Below the pieces are notes generated by a model. The model had not been told where the DNA came from and made no database searches. It saw nothing but the letters and a program-made list of their open reading frames with translations. A DNA stretch of 11,115 nt, from positions 1 to 11,115 of the forward strand of contig JAEZXS010000337.1 in assembly GCA_023442755.1 (NCBI GenBank). The letters are read 5' to 3'. Made by a program: the position numbers and the translations under genes. How positions within the stretch are numbered: the stretch's first letter is position 1; the number at the start of each line of letters is the position of its first letter. Source of the DNA: Pseudomonadota bacterium (GTDB lineage Bacteria > Desulfobacterota > Syntrophobacteria > Syntrophobacterales > Syntrophobacteraceae). This document shows positions 1-6,749 of the stretch, one piece after another.

Positions 1-1368
1 GACCTGCTCGCTCTGAAGATCACGGATCTCATTCCAGCACGGGTATCGCAATTGGTGAGCGACTTCCTCATGCAGGCCGGTGTAGATACGCAAATCGAAG
101 TGCTCAATACACTGCTGAAAAGAAAAAACGGCCAGGAATTTCCGGCCGAGATCTCGCTCCACATCGTCCCTTTCCATGATGCGGTCTATGCGGTTGCTGT
201 GGCGCGCGACATCACCGAGAGGCAACAGGCACAGGAAGTTTTAAGGGAGTCGGAGGAGAGGCACCGAGCGCTCGTGGAGAATTCATCGGATGCCATCATA
301 ATGCTCGATAAAACGAGGAATATCGTCTCCAGCAACCGCGCCTTCCTCAACCTCTTCGGATATGAAGAAAGCGAGATCAGGGGCAGGTCGGTGCGGATGG
401 TGCACCCATCGGATGAAAGCTTCAATTCCATCAGCGAAAGGCTGCGAGCCGCATCCGACGCGTCGGCCTCATTTCGAAGTGAATGGGAGCTTGTGCGCAA
501 AGACGGCGCAACTGTTCCGGTCGAAGGTACGATATCGGAAATTAGAGGTCAGGACGGGGCTACCACCGGGTATGTCGCCATACTCAGGGACATATCCCAC
601 AGAAAGGCAACGGAGCGCGAGCTGAACAAGTACCGCGATCACCTCGAAGCCATGGTCATGGAAAGAACGCAGGAACTCGAAGCAGCCCAGAAGGCGCTGA
701 TTCAAAAAGAAAAGCTCAAAACGCTCGGCGCGCTTTGCTCTGAAATAGCTCATGAAATCCGCAATCCATTGACCTCGATAGGCGGCTTTGCACGACGGCT
801 GCAGAAAAAATCCCATGATCTGCCGGAAGCGACAATTATCCTGAAGGAGGCTATGCGCCTGGAAAAGCTCCTCGACAGGATTATCGATTACCTGCAACCG
901 GTGGAAATCCGTCCTCGAGAATGTTCGGTAAACAAGATACTTTCGGACTGCCTCCAATTGCTTTCTTCAGAACTGGACGACAAAGAACTGGAACTGAACA
1001 TCGATCCCGAATTGCCTGCCGCGCATGTCGATCCCGGCATACTGACCGAGGTTTTCATGAGCGTGATCAGAAATGCCGTTAAATCGGCTGCTAACGGCGG
1101 TACGATCGTTATAAGAACCTTTGAATGTGATCACAGAATCCATATCGATTTCCGCAGTCCTGCCCGGAAAACGCCCATCACGAATCCGGAATCCCTGCTC
1201 ATGCCTTTTGATAGCGAGCGGCCGAATCTCGGAACACCAATTTCGTTTCGTCTGCTCGAAGATATGGACGGAGTCTTTTCCCTCACTCGCGAGGGAAATA
1301 CGGCCGTTGTAAGCATAACGGTCCCTGAGTTCCCCTGCGCCGCTTCAGGTTCGCCCATAGAGACCTAA
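1..1368 (+). CDS. PAS-domain sensor histidine kinase, 5'-truncated by the window, with a degenerate ATPase domain
   Basis: The frame is open from base 1 to the TAA at 1366-1368, giving 455 visible residues; the true start lies upstream. In order I see the end of a first PAS domain (about residues 1-65, ending ARDITERQQAQ), a complete second PAS domain (about 80-200, ending LRDISHRKATE), a charged coiled coil (about 200-240) and a HisKA dimerisation helix with the phospho-acceptor His in AHEIRNPLTS (residue 251). The C-terminal HATPase-like region keeps an N-box-like NAV (Asn358). Where DxGxG is expected it reads FRSPARKTP, and the GTGLGLS box is replaced by LGTPISFRLL. No membrane segment is visible, so it is probably cytosolic or anchored by the missing N-terminus. 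No response regulator gene is adjacent within the window. The kinase identity is secure; whether it autophosphorylates is doubtful. Confidence 0.93.
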   Translation, partial: DLLALKITDLIPARVSQLVSDFLMQAGVDTQIEVLNTLLKRKNGQEFPAEISLHIVPFHDAVYAVAVARDITERQQAQEVLRESEERHRALVENSSDAIIMLDKTRNIVSSNRAFLNLFGYEESEIRGRSVRMVHPSDESFNSISERLRAASDASASFRSEWELVRKDGATVPVEGTISEIRGQDGATTGYVAILRDISHRKATERELNKYRDHLEAMVMERTQELEAAQKALIQKEKLKTLGALCSEIAHEIRNPLTSIGGFARRLQKKSHDLPEATIILKEAMRLEKLLDRIIDYLQPVEIRPRECSVNKILSDCLQLLSSELDDKELELNIDPELPAAHVDPGILTEVFMSVIRNAVKSAANGGTIVIRTFECDHRIHIDFRSPARKTPITNPESLLMPFDSERPNLGTPISFRLLEDMDGVFSLTREGNTAVVSITVPEFPCAASGSPIET

Positions 1369-2498
1369 TGATGAGCGCCGTGTTCCTTATGGTCCGCATG
1401 CTTCGAACTCTGCCTGTAAAGATAGAAGAGGTAAAGGGCCAGCGTTCCGAAGGCAAGGTTCAACCAGAATGTGTAGTTGATCGAGAAATGGGTTACCTCG
1501 GCCCGGATATTAAGGTTGGGCTCGGGAACCAGCCCCAGGGCGTAGAACACCAATTCAATCAAGATGCCTGCCAGCACCATTGTTGCATAGAACATTACGC
1601 CGATGTAGGCAGCCATCTTCCATCCGAAATAGCGCCTGTAGACATCGAGCAAAGGCAGCACGATAAGGTCCGCATAGAGAAAAGACAGGACCCCTCCGAA
1701 ACTGATCCCACTCCCCCAAAGCACCGCAGCCAGCGGAACATTGCCGATCGAACATACAAAGCTGATAACCGCTATTATCGGCCCGACCAGCGCATTCAGA
1801 AGGCTTCTTTCGACAGGTTGCAGGTTCTTTGCAAATATAAACTGCCAGACATCATTCGGCACGAAAACCGACAGGAAGCCGGCAATCACAAAGCCGGCAA
1901 GCAGGTCCTTCCACAGCATGGACCAGTCCATGAAGAAGCTGCGGGAAACGGCGATCCGCGCTTCTCGGCCGGCCAACCTTTGCCAGAATCCATCATCCCT
2001 GGTCAAAGTCATTGAATGTTCGTGCCCCGAATATGCGTCCGCTGCGTGTCGCCTTGCATATTCAATCAGGCGAGCAGGATAGGTAAGCCGGACAAGGATG
2101 CTCATTATGACAATTAGAACTACGCCGCCCGCCCACTCGGCCGCGGCAAACTGCCATCCCATGAGCAGATACAGTATAATCCCGAGTTCGATTACCAGGT
2201 TTGTCGAAGAAAACAGAAATGCGAGGGATGCGATAAACCCTGCGCCTTTTTGGACCAAGGTTCGAGTGATTGCCGCCGAGGCGTAAGAGCAGCTCGAACT
2301 CGCCGCTCCTAAACCTGTCGCAATGGCAATTTCTTTGGCACCGTTGCCGCCCAGAAGGTCGCGCATCCTTTGCTTGGAAACAAAAACCTGAAGCATGGCG
2401 GAAATCAGAAAACCGAGAACCAAGCTCCAGCCGACAGCCCAGAACATCCCCAGAGCCATGAGCAAAGCCTGTCCACTTTCCGCTTGGAGATTTTGCAT
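1365..2498 (-). CDS. ArsP_1/DUF318-family permease with a His-rich C-terminus
   Basis: A 377-residue hydrophobic protein with about eight predicted membrane segments in two halves. The first half carries GAASSSCSYASAAITRTLV (Cys70) followed by SSTNLVIELG. The second carries FVCSIGNVPLA (Cys249) and SFLYADLIVLPLLDVYRRYFG. These signatures belong to the COG0701 permease superfamily that includes ArsP and YraQ. The SCSYA form differs from the TPFCSCS motif of organoarsenical ArsP, so the substrate is unknown. The last 12 residues contain five His, a possible metal-binding tail. I chose the ATG at 2496-2498 because AGGAG lies 7 bases upstream; an in-frame ATG at 2612 would add 38 residues that are not membrane-like and has no comparable ribosome site. 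Its TAG stop overlaps the TAA of the convergent kinase gene. It is divergent from the Cys-Met protein gene at 2925 and shares a regulatory region with it. The family is fairly sure; the transported substance is not. Confidence 0.88.
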   Translation of the reverse strand: MQNLQAESGQALLMALGMFWAVGWSLVLGFLISAMLQVFVSKQRMRDLLGGNGAKEIAIATGLGAASSSCSYASAAITRTLVQKGAGFIASLAFLFSSTNLVIELGIILYLLMGWQFAAAEWAGGVVLIVIMSILVRLTYPARLIEYARRHAADAYSGHEHSMTLTRDDGFWQRLAGREARIAVSRSFFMDWSMLWKDLLAGFVIAGFLSVFVPNDVWQFIFAKNLQPVERSLLNALVGPIIAVISFVCSIGNVPLAAVLWGSGISFGGVLSFLYADLIVLPLLDVYRRYFGWKMAAYIGVMFYATMVLAGILIELVFYALGLVPEPNLNIRAEVTHFSINYTFWLNLAFGTLALYLFYLYRQSSKHADHKEHGAHH

Positions 2499-2561
2499 TT
2501 TATTCTCCTGTTTCCTTCGGGGCGATAAACGAATTTCCCGCTCGAAAAATTCCAATCTGGT

Positions 2562-2574
2562 GTCTGCCGCAGAC
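2562..2574. repeat. 13-base palindrome upstream of permease
   Basis: GTCTGC-C-GCAGAC is a perfect 6-base inverted repeat with a single central base, 64-76 bases upstream of the permease start codon. Its position is suitable for an operator of the permease gene. No cognate regulator can be assigned from this window. Confidence 0.4.
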
Positions 2575-2621
2575 GTAATCAAGTGCCACTTAGCGCTTGT
2601 TCGCAGCAACAAGAGCTTGAG

Positions 2622-2654
2622 CTTCCACCTCTCAGGGTGTGGCAGAGGTGAAAG
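2622..2654. repeat. Imperfect inverted repeat overlapping the palindromic activator site
   Basis: The arms CTTCCACCTCT (2622-2632) and AGAGGTGAAAG (2644-2654) pair at 10 of 11 positions around an 11-base loop. The right arm overlaps the left half of the palindromic site at 2649-2664. It could be a second protein site competing with the activator or a hairpin in a permease leader transcript. There is no T-tract typical of a terminator. Confidence 0.35.
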
Positions 2655-2664
2655 AATCTTTCAA
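2649..2664. promoter_or_regulatory. Candidate upstream activator site 1 for the NtrC-type regulator
   Basis: TGAAAGAATCTTTCAA contains the perfect palindrome TGAAAGA-A-TCTTTCA (2649-2663). It lies 150 bases upstream of the -24 element of the promoter at 2814. The same motif, matching at 13 of 16 positions, occurs at 6652-6667 upstream of another sigma-54 promoter. NtrC-family activators bind such dyads about 80-200 bases upstream and loop to the polymerase. The assignment to the regulator at 5213-6580 is inferred from proximity and recurrence. Confidence 0.6.
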
Positions 2665-2813
2665 TCCGATCGATACTTTCCTTCCTTTCCAGTCCTATCC
2701 TGAACCGAGCGACCTTTGCGCGTGTATTGCCGATCCCGGTGGTTACTGCCTAATTATCTGAAGTGGCGGGCAAATTCAGTTTCTCAAGATGTTGCCGGGG
2801 GGCCATTGCCGAA

Positions 2814-2830
2814 TTGGCATGTATTCTGCT
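2814..2830 (+). promoter_or_regulatory. Sigma-54 (-24/-12) promoter of the Cys-Met protein gene
   Basis: TTGGCATGTATTCTGCT matches YTGGCACGNNNNTTGCW. GG (2816-2817) and GC (2828-2829) are exactly 12 bases apart, as required, and the mismatches are T for C after TGGCA and C for the first T of TTGC. The predicted transcription start is near 2841, giving a leader of about 85 bases before the ATG at 2925. Confidence 0.7.
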
Positions 2831-2833
2831 CTG

Positions 2834-2858
2834 TGATCAGGTCAAGACGGCCTGATCA
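2834..2858. repeat. Inverted repeat spanning the predicted transcription start
   Basis: TGATCAGGTC (2834-2843) pairs with GGCCTGATCA (2849-2858) over 10 positions, one of them G-T, around the loop AAGAC. The outer 8 bases are perfect. It covers the predicted +1 of the sigma-54 promoter and has no T-run after it, so a repressor operator is more likely than a terminator. Confidence 0.45.
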
Positions 2859-2924
2859 GCAAAGTCTGAAACAAGAGATTGAGAACAACTGATCTCATTC
2901 ACAATTTGAAATCGGAGATACCCA

Positions 2925-3182
2925 ATGAAAAAGTACATGGCGGTTGCAGTAATTGTGATGATGGTCTTCGCCTTCGGCCTTGCCAACGCTGGCGCCCAGC
3001 AAACCAGTACCGAAAAACATGGTGCAATGATGATGAGCACCGGCTGTCCTATGATGGCCAAAGCGGACGGTATGAACTGTGCCATGGGGAAGGATGGCAA
3101 GTGCTCCATGGACCCCGAAAAGTGTGTGATGGCTTCACATCACGGTTCATTGAATTCCTGGCCTGATCATGGCGCAAACTGA
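2925..3182 (+). CDS. Small exported Met/Cys/His-rich protein with four CxM motifs, probable metal-binding
   Basis: This 85-residue protein starts at ATG 2925, with GGAG 7 bases upstream. Residues 1-22 form a Sec signal peptide (KK, hydrophobic core, ANA before the likely cleavage site). The mature part of about 63 residues has four Cys (41, 52, 60, 67), each followed two residues later by Met: CPM, CAM, CSM, CVM. It also has nine Met and four His, including an HH pair at 72-73. Spaced Cys/Met/His ligands in a periplasmic protein are typical of Cu(I) or other soft-metal binding, but I recognise no named family. It is preceded by a sigma-54 promoter and followed by a hairpin terminator, so it is probably a single-gene transcript. 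The kinase/regulator operon next to it is the likely controller. The coding call is secure; the metal role is inferred from composition. Confidence 0.85.
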   Translation: MKKYMAVAVIVMMVFAFGLANAGAQQTSTEKHGAMMMSTGCPMMAKADGMNCAMGKDGKCSMDPEKCVMASHHGSLNSWPDHGAN

Positions 3183-3217
3183 CAAGAAATAGAAAGAAGC
3201 TCTTTCCTCCTCAAGAA

Positions 3218-3249
3218 AAAGCCGGACCAAACCCTCCTGGTCCGGCTTT
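3218..3249 (+). terminator. Strong hairpin terminator after the Cys-Met protein gene
   Basis: AAAGCCGGACCA (3218-3229) and TGGTCCGGCTTT (3238-3249) form a perfect 12-base-pair stem with an 8-base loop. A-rich sequence lies before it and TTT closes the stem. It separates the small gene from the kinase operon, which therefore needs its own promoter. Confidence 0.85.
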
Positions 3250-3283
3250 CGAACTCCTTATAGCTACCGGAACTGCGATCACA

Positions 3284-3292
3284 TGCTATAAT
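3284..3292 (+). promoter_or_regulatory. Extended -10 element upstream of the kinase operon
   Basis: TGCTATAAT is a consensus extended -10 (TGnTATAAT). The -35 region (about 3264-3269, CTACCG) is poor, which an extended -10 can tolerate. Transcription would begin near 3299, only about 13 bases before the ATG at 3312 but 58 before the ATG at 3357, which favours the downstream start for the kinase. Confidence 0.5.
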
Positions 3293-3311
3293 TGGCTTCC
3301 GGGATTGCAGA

Positions 3312-5216
3312 ATGGAATTGCCCGGAATTTCGAGCCAAACCGGGGTACAGAGAAGAATGCTTCAGCTACGGAATAAGATATCTCACAAATTGCTTTCCGC
3401 ACTTTTCCTCGTGGCGGTCATACCCATCTCGGTCATGGGATACGCCATGTACCGGGCCTCGGAACAGACCCTGATCAATTCGGCTCTCATGCATATCCAA
3501 ACGATCTCTCAAAACCATACGAATCGACTCGATGCATGGTTCGGAGAACGCCTGAACGACATCAAAGTGCTTTCAGGGTTATCCACTGTTCGCGAACTGT
3601 GTTCAGTCGCGTGCGGCATTGATTCGGAAGGCGTTCCCACGGCAAAATATGCCCTGGTGGAAAACTCTCTTGCCCTCACCCGAGGCAAATCCCCCTCCTA
3701 TCAAAGCATTCACGTGCTCACTCCGGCCGGCAGGGTCCTTGCTTCCACCGATCCGAACTCGGAAATGATCGTTTCGAAAAGATATATGGACGATCTTAAA
3801 AATCTCCTGAAAACCGGGGGGCCGGTCCTGAGCCCCGTGCACCAACATTCGAACCATGAATGGTATCTTCACCTGACCGTTCCCATCTATTCGGATGATG
3901 GGCAGATAAACGCCGTAATATTCGCCATTTTGGACGCCCTGGGCACGATAGATCCGGTCATGGCGGACAGGACGGGCCTGGGCCGGACGGGAGAGGCATA
4001 TCTCGTCAATCAAGAAGGCAAAATAGTAACCCGGTCCAGGTTTCTTCCGGCGGATCGCACCAGCCGGGAGAGTTTCAACACGTTCGGGATCAGTTCGGCA
4101 ATTGAAAGGAAGAACGGCATCTCCGTTTATAAGAATTACATGGGCAATGAAGTGGTAGGCTCATATACATGGCTTCCGCGCTACCATTCGGCTCTCCTGG
4201 TGGAGATGGGAAAAGACGAAATTCTTGCACCCCTGAGAAGCATAAAGATTACCGTTCTGGCCACTGCCGGTTTGCTGAGCCTTGTTTGCATCCTGGTCTC
4301 TTTGCTTCTGAGCAGGCAGATTGCGCGCCCTATAATTCAGACTGCCGAGGCTTCCCGCAAGTTCGCTTCGGGCCAGTTCGATCAGCGCATTTCCTACTCG
4401 GGCCAGGACGAGGTCAGGACGCTTGCGGAAAGCTTCAATTCCATGGCGGAAAAACTCGCGATCCTGATAGAATCCCTCAAGCAGAAAGAGGCCTCCCTTC
4501 AAAAAGCCTACAACGATCTGCTCCATACCAAGCAACAACTGGTACAGTCTGAGAAAATGGCGGCTATAGGCGAGCTCGTAACGAGCGTCGTTCACGAGAT
4601 GCGAAATCCACTCTCCTCGGTGAAACTCAACTTTCAGATAATCGGAAGGACTCTCGGAAAAGAAGGCGCTCTTCATGAGCACTACACCATCGGAGTTAAC
4701 CAGATCGCCCAGCTCGAAAGGATGTTTTCGAGCCTGCTCGACTACAGCAAGCCAATCACACTTGAAATGGCCCCATTCGAACTCAATGCCGTGATACAGG
4801 AAAGTATCTGCCAGCTGGCGCCGCATTGCGGAGCGAACGTCATTGAACTGGAGGGGTTTGACGATTCTCTGCCTCTCGTTTTAGGGGATCCGGAGAAAAT
4901 CCAGCAGGTGGTTGTCAATCTCGTAAAAAATGCGATAGAAGCTGCCGGACCGGAGGCAAAGATTCGAATTGCCGTAAAGGCACTGAAAACCGCCGAGGAC
5001 AAAAGACTGGTCGTTGAAATTCAGGACAATGGCCCAGGCATTTCGGAGCAGGATTTGAAACGCATTTTTCAACCGTTCTTCACGACCAAACGTAAGGGAA
5101 CCGGGCTAGGCCTTTCCATAGTGAAAAAGATCATGGAGGCCCATGGCTATCCCATTTCCGTATCGAGCCGGGAGGGCGCCGGCACCGTGGTGACTCTGGA
5201 ATTGCAGGGCGTATGA
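3312..5216 (+). CDS. Membrane-bound sensor histidine kinase (Cache-like sensor, HAMP, HisKA, HATPase)
   Basis: A 634-residue kinase. It has a first membrane segment at about 27-47, a large periplasmic Cache-type sensor (about 48-312), a second membrane segment (about 313-335), HAMP (about 336-390), a coiled coil, HisKA with His428 in VHEMRNPLSS, and a complete HATPase domain (Asn540 of the N box, DNGPG at 572-576, FFTTK, GTGLGLS at 596-602). All catalytic boxes are intact. The sensor contains a His cluster at 177-187 (HQHSNHEWYLH) and a C-x3-C pair (97, 101), possible metal or redox ligands. The last four bases overlap the regulator gene (ATGA), so the two are translationally coupled and are surely partners. 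The start is uncertain: ATG 3312 gives the longest frame, while ATG 3357 (Met16) has a purine-rich AGAGAAG before it and fits the upstream -10 better. The domain order resembles ZraS/AtoS-type kinases, but the sensor is larger. The signal is unknown. Confidence 0.95.
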   Translation: MELPGISSQTGVQRRMLQLRNKISHKLLSALFLVAVIPISVMGYAMYRASEQTLINSALMHIQTISQNHTNRLDAWFGERLNDIKVLSGLSTVRELCSVACGIDSEGVPTAKYALVENSLALTRGKSPSYQSIHVLTPAGRVLASTDPNSEMIVSKRYMDDLKNLLKTGGPVLSPVHQHSNHEWYLHLTVPIYSDDGQINAVIFAILDALGTIDPVMADRTGLGRTGEAYLVNQEGKIVTRSRFLPADRTSRESFNTFGISSAIERKNGISVYKNYMGNEVVGSYTWLPRYHSALLVEMGKDEILAPLRSIKITVLATAGLLSLVCILVSLLLSRQIARPIIQTAEASRKFASGQFDQRISYSGQDEVRTLAESFNSMAEKLAILIESLKQKEASLQKAYNDLLHTKQQLVQSEKMAAIGELVTSVVHEMRNPLSSVKLNFQIIGRTLGKEGALHEHYTIGVNQIAQLERMFSSLLDYSKPITLEMAPFELNAVIQESICQLAPHCGANVIELEGFDDSLPLVLGDPEKIQQVVVNLVKNAIEAAGPEAKIRIAVKALKTAEDKRLVVEIQDNGPGISEQDLKRIFQPFFTTKRKGTGLGLSIVKKIMEAHGYPISVSSREGAGTVVTLELQGV

Positions 5217-6580
5217 ACATGAGAAAAATTCTTATTATTGACGATGATACTTCTCTGGCCCGGACTCTGGAGCTCTACTTTCAGACGAAGGGCTATCTGG
5301 TGCTGGTTGCCGGTGATGCGAAAACCGGACTCAGCCTCTGGCGCGAGCACGACCCCGATCTGATACTGCTTGATGTGCAACTTCCCGGACTGGACGGTCC
5401 CCAAGCCCTGACACGGGCGAAAGAGGAAGACCTCTCCGGGGATGTGATCATGATTACGGCATTTCAGGACATGGAAGCAACCCTTGCGGCCATTCAGTCC
5501 GGCGCCGTCGATTACCTTTACAAGCCGCTCGATTTGGATTCCCTCGACGTCCTCCTCGAAAAACTCCTGATGAGACGCAGGGAACGCCAGAAGATACAAC
5601 GCCTGAGCCACGTCATAGCCGAAAGCTTCAAGCCGAACCAGATAATCGGAAAAAGCCCCGCCATACTCAACGTGCTCAAAGACATTGCCCGGGTCGCCCA
5701 GACCCCGGTAACGGTTCTGATCGAAGGGGAGACCGGTACCGGCAAGGAGCTAGTCGCCCGCACGATTCATCAGCAATCGGCCCCGGATGAGCCTTTCGTC
5801 GCAATAAATTGCGCTGCGGTCGTGAACAACCTGCTGGAAAGCGAGTTGTTCGGGCATGAAAAAGGCGCTTTTACCGGAGCTTTCCAGAAGAAACTGGGGA
5901 AACTGGAAATAGCTGGCTCCGGAACGGTCTTTCTGGATGAGATCGGGGAACTGCCGCTCGAAATCCAGGCAAAATTCCTGCGGGTACTCCAGGAACGGGA
6001 ATTCCAGCGCGTCGGCGGAGTGAAAGACATTCCCTTCAACGCGCGGCTTCTCGCTGCAACGAACCGCAATCTTGCAGAGATGGTCGAGAAGGGGACTTTT
6101 CGGGAAGATCTCTATTTCCGGCTCAAGGTCTACGAGATTCGCATTCCGCCTCTTCGGGAGCGGGCCGAAGATATCGTGCTTCTTGCGGAATACCTGATCT
6201 GCAGCATGAACTCTGAGCTTAACAGGCAGGTAAAGCGCATTCCCCTCGAATACATCGAGGCGATGAAAGCCTATGACTGGCCCGGCAATATCAGGGAGTT
6301 CGAGAATATCCTGAGGAGATCGATGATCCTCTCACGAGGAGACGTTCTCGAGATGGATACGTGCATGCTCCAGAAGGGCACCATTGCACAGCAGGCCGAT
6401 GCTGAGGATAAAAGCGGGGAGATCAGAAGCCTGGATGAAATGGAGAAGGAACATATCTTGAAAACCCTCAGGCACACCGCTGGAAATTTCGGGGAAGCAT
6501 GCAAGCTCCTGGGGATTACCAGGCCAACACTCAGAAAGAAAATCCATGATTACGGACTCAAGGATTTTACCGAAAAGTAA
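5213..6580 (+). CDS. NtrC-family sigma-54-dependent response regulator
   Basis: A 455-residue protein with the standard three-domain order. The receiver domain (about 4-120) has the acidic pocket Asp10-12, phospho-acceptor Asp54, the conserved Thr in MITAF and the Lys in LYKPLD. The AAA+ domain (about 145-375) has Walker A GETGTGKE (172-179), the sigma-54 contact loop GAFTGA (218-223) and Walker B FLDE (Asp242, Glu243). A C-terminal Fis-type helix-turn-helix (about 425-450) contains EACKLLGITRPTLRKKI. Every residue needed for sigma-54 activation is present, so it should bind upstream DNA dyads and open promoters when phosphorylated by the kinase encoded just before it. The start ATG overlaps the kinase stop; a second ATG two codons on (5219) is an alternative. 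Two sigma-54 promoters with matching upstream dyads flank the operon and are the obvious targets. No clear terminator follows. Confidence 0.96.
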   Translation: MNMRKILIIDDDTSLARTLELYFQTKGYLVLVAGDAKTGLSLWREHDPDLILLDVQLPGLDGPQALTRAKEEDLSGDVIMITAFQDMEATLAAIQSGAVDYLYKPLDLDSLDVLLEKLLMRRRERQKIQRLSHVIAESFKPNQIIGKSPAILNVLKDIARVAQTPVTVLIEGETGTGKELVARTIHQQSAPDEPFVAINCAAVVNNLLESELFGHEKGAFTGAFQKKLGKLEIAGSGTVFLDEIGELPLEIQAKFLRVLQEREFQRVGGVKDIPFNARLLAATNRNLAEMVEKGTFREDLYFRLKVYEIRIPPLRERAEDIVLLAEYLICSMNSELNRQVKRIPLEYIEAMKAYDWPGNIREFENILRRSMILSRGDVLEMDTCMLQKGTIAQQADAEDKSGEIRSLDEMEKEHILKTLRHTAGNFGEACKLLGITRPTLRKKIHDYGLKDFTEK

Positions 6581-6651
6581 CGCCGGCACGCGCACCCGGA
6601 CAGACCTACCTGCCCGGCCCCCAGTGAAGATAAATTTCCTTTCACTCAGAT

Positions 6652-6667
6652 TGAAAGAGCTTTTCAA
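6652..6667. promoter_or_regulatory. Candidate upstream activator site 2 for the NtrC-type regulator
   Basis: TGAAAGAGCTTTTCAA matches the site at 2649-2664 at 13 of 16 positions; the three differences are in the centre. With the preceding T it forms the 17-base dyad TTGAAA-N5-TTTCAA. It ends 83 bases before the -24 element at 6751, a typical enhancer distance. Binding by the adjacent regulator is an inference. Confidence 0.6.
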
Positions 6668-6749
6668 CTTACGGATTTGCTGCAGCCCGAAGTTGGAGGG
6701 GCTATCGCACTTGTTATAAAAAATCATATAGATAGCTTCGTATTTCTCC

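Larger units (their letters stand above)
2499..2924. other. Divergent intergenic region between permease and Cys-Met protein genes
   Basis: This 426-base stretch has no convincing gene. It holds, from left to right, the permease ribosome site, a 13-base palindrome GTCTGC-C-GCAGAC at 2562-2574, an imperfect inverted repeat at 2622-2654, a TGAAAGA/TCTTTCA palindrome at 2649-2664, a sigma-54 promoter at 2814-2830 and an inverted repeat at 2834-2858. I saw no good sigma-70 promoter for the permease on the minus strand. The density of symmetrical elements suggests that several DNA-binding proteins act here. Confidence 0.6.

Noticed and set aside
469..957. 162-residue open frame on the minus strand inside the first kinase
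   Set aside because: Antisense to PAS and HisKA coding sequence with conserved motifs; no independent support.
1368..2015. 215-residue open frame on the plus strand opposite the permease
   Set aside because: Low-complexity, charged translation antisense to a well-supported membrane protein; no domain seen.
2574..2588. Minus-strand TGGCAC that could be the -24 element of a sigma-54 promoter for the permease
   Set aside because: At the required 12-base distance the sequence is CG instead of the invariant GC and the TTGC element is absent, so it is not a credible sigma-54 promoter.
2849..3169. GGCCTGATCA repeated at 2849-2858 and 3160-3169, bracketing the Cys-Met gene
   Set aside because: Only 10 bases, one copy is within coding sequence, and no other duplicated or mobile-element features are present; probably chance.
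4161..4826. 221-residue open frame on the minus strand inside the kinase gene
   Set aside because: It lies opposite the HAMP/HisKA coding region, which has clear family motifs; the antisense translation has no recognisable domain or ribosome site.
2759..6644. TGAA-N12-TTCA found in both sigma-54 upstream regions (2759-2778 and 6625-6644) as a possible second activator site
   Set aside because: Only the short outer arms match, the interiors differ, and the distances to the promoters are inconsistent (36 versus 106 bases).
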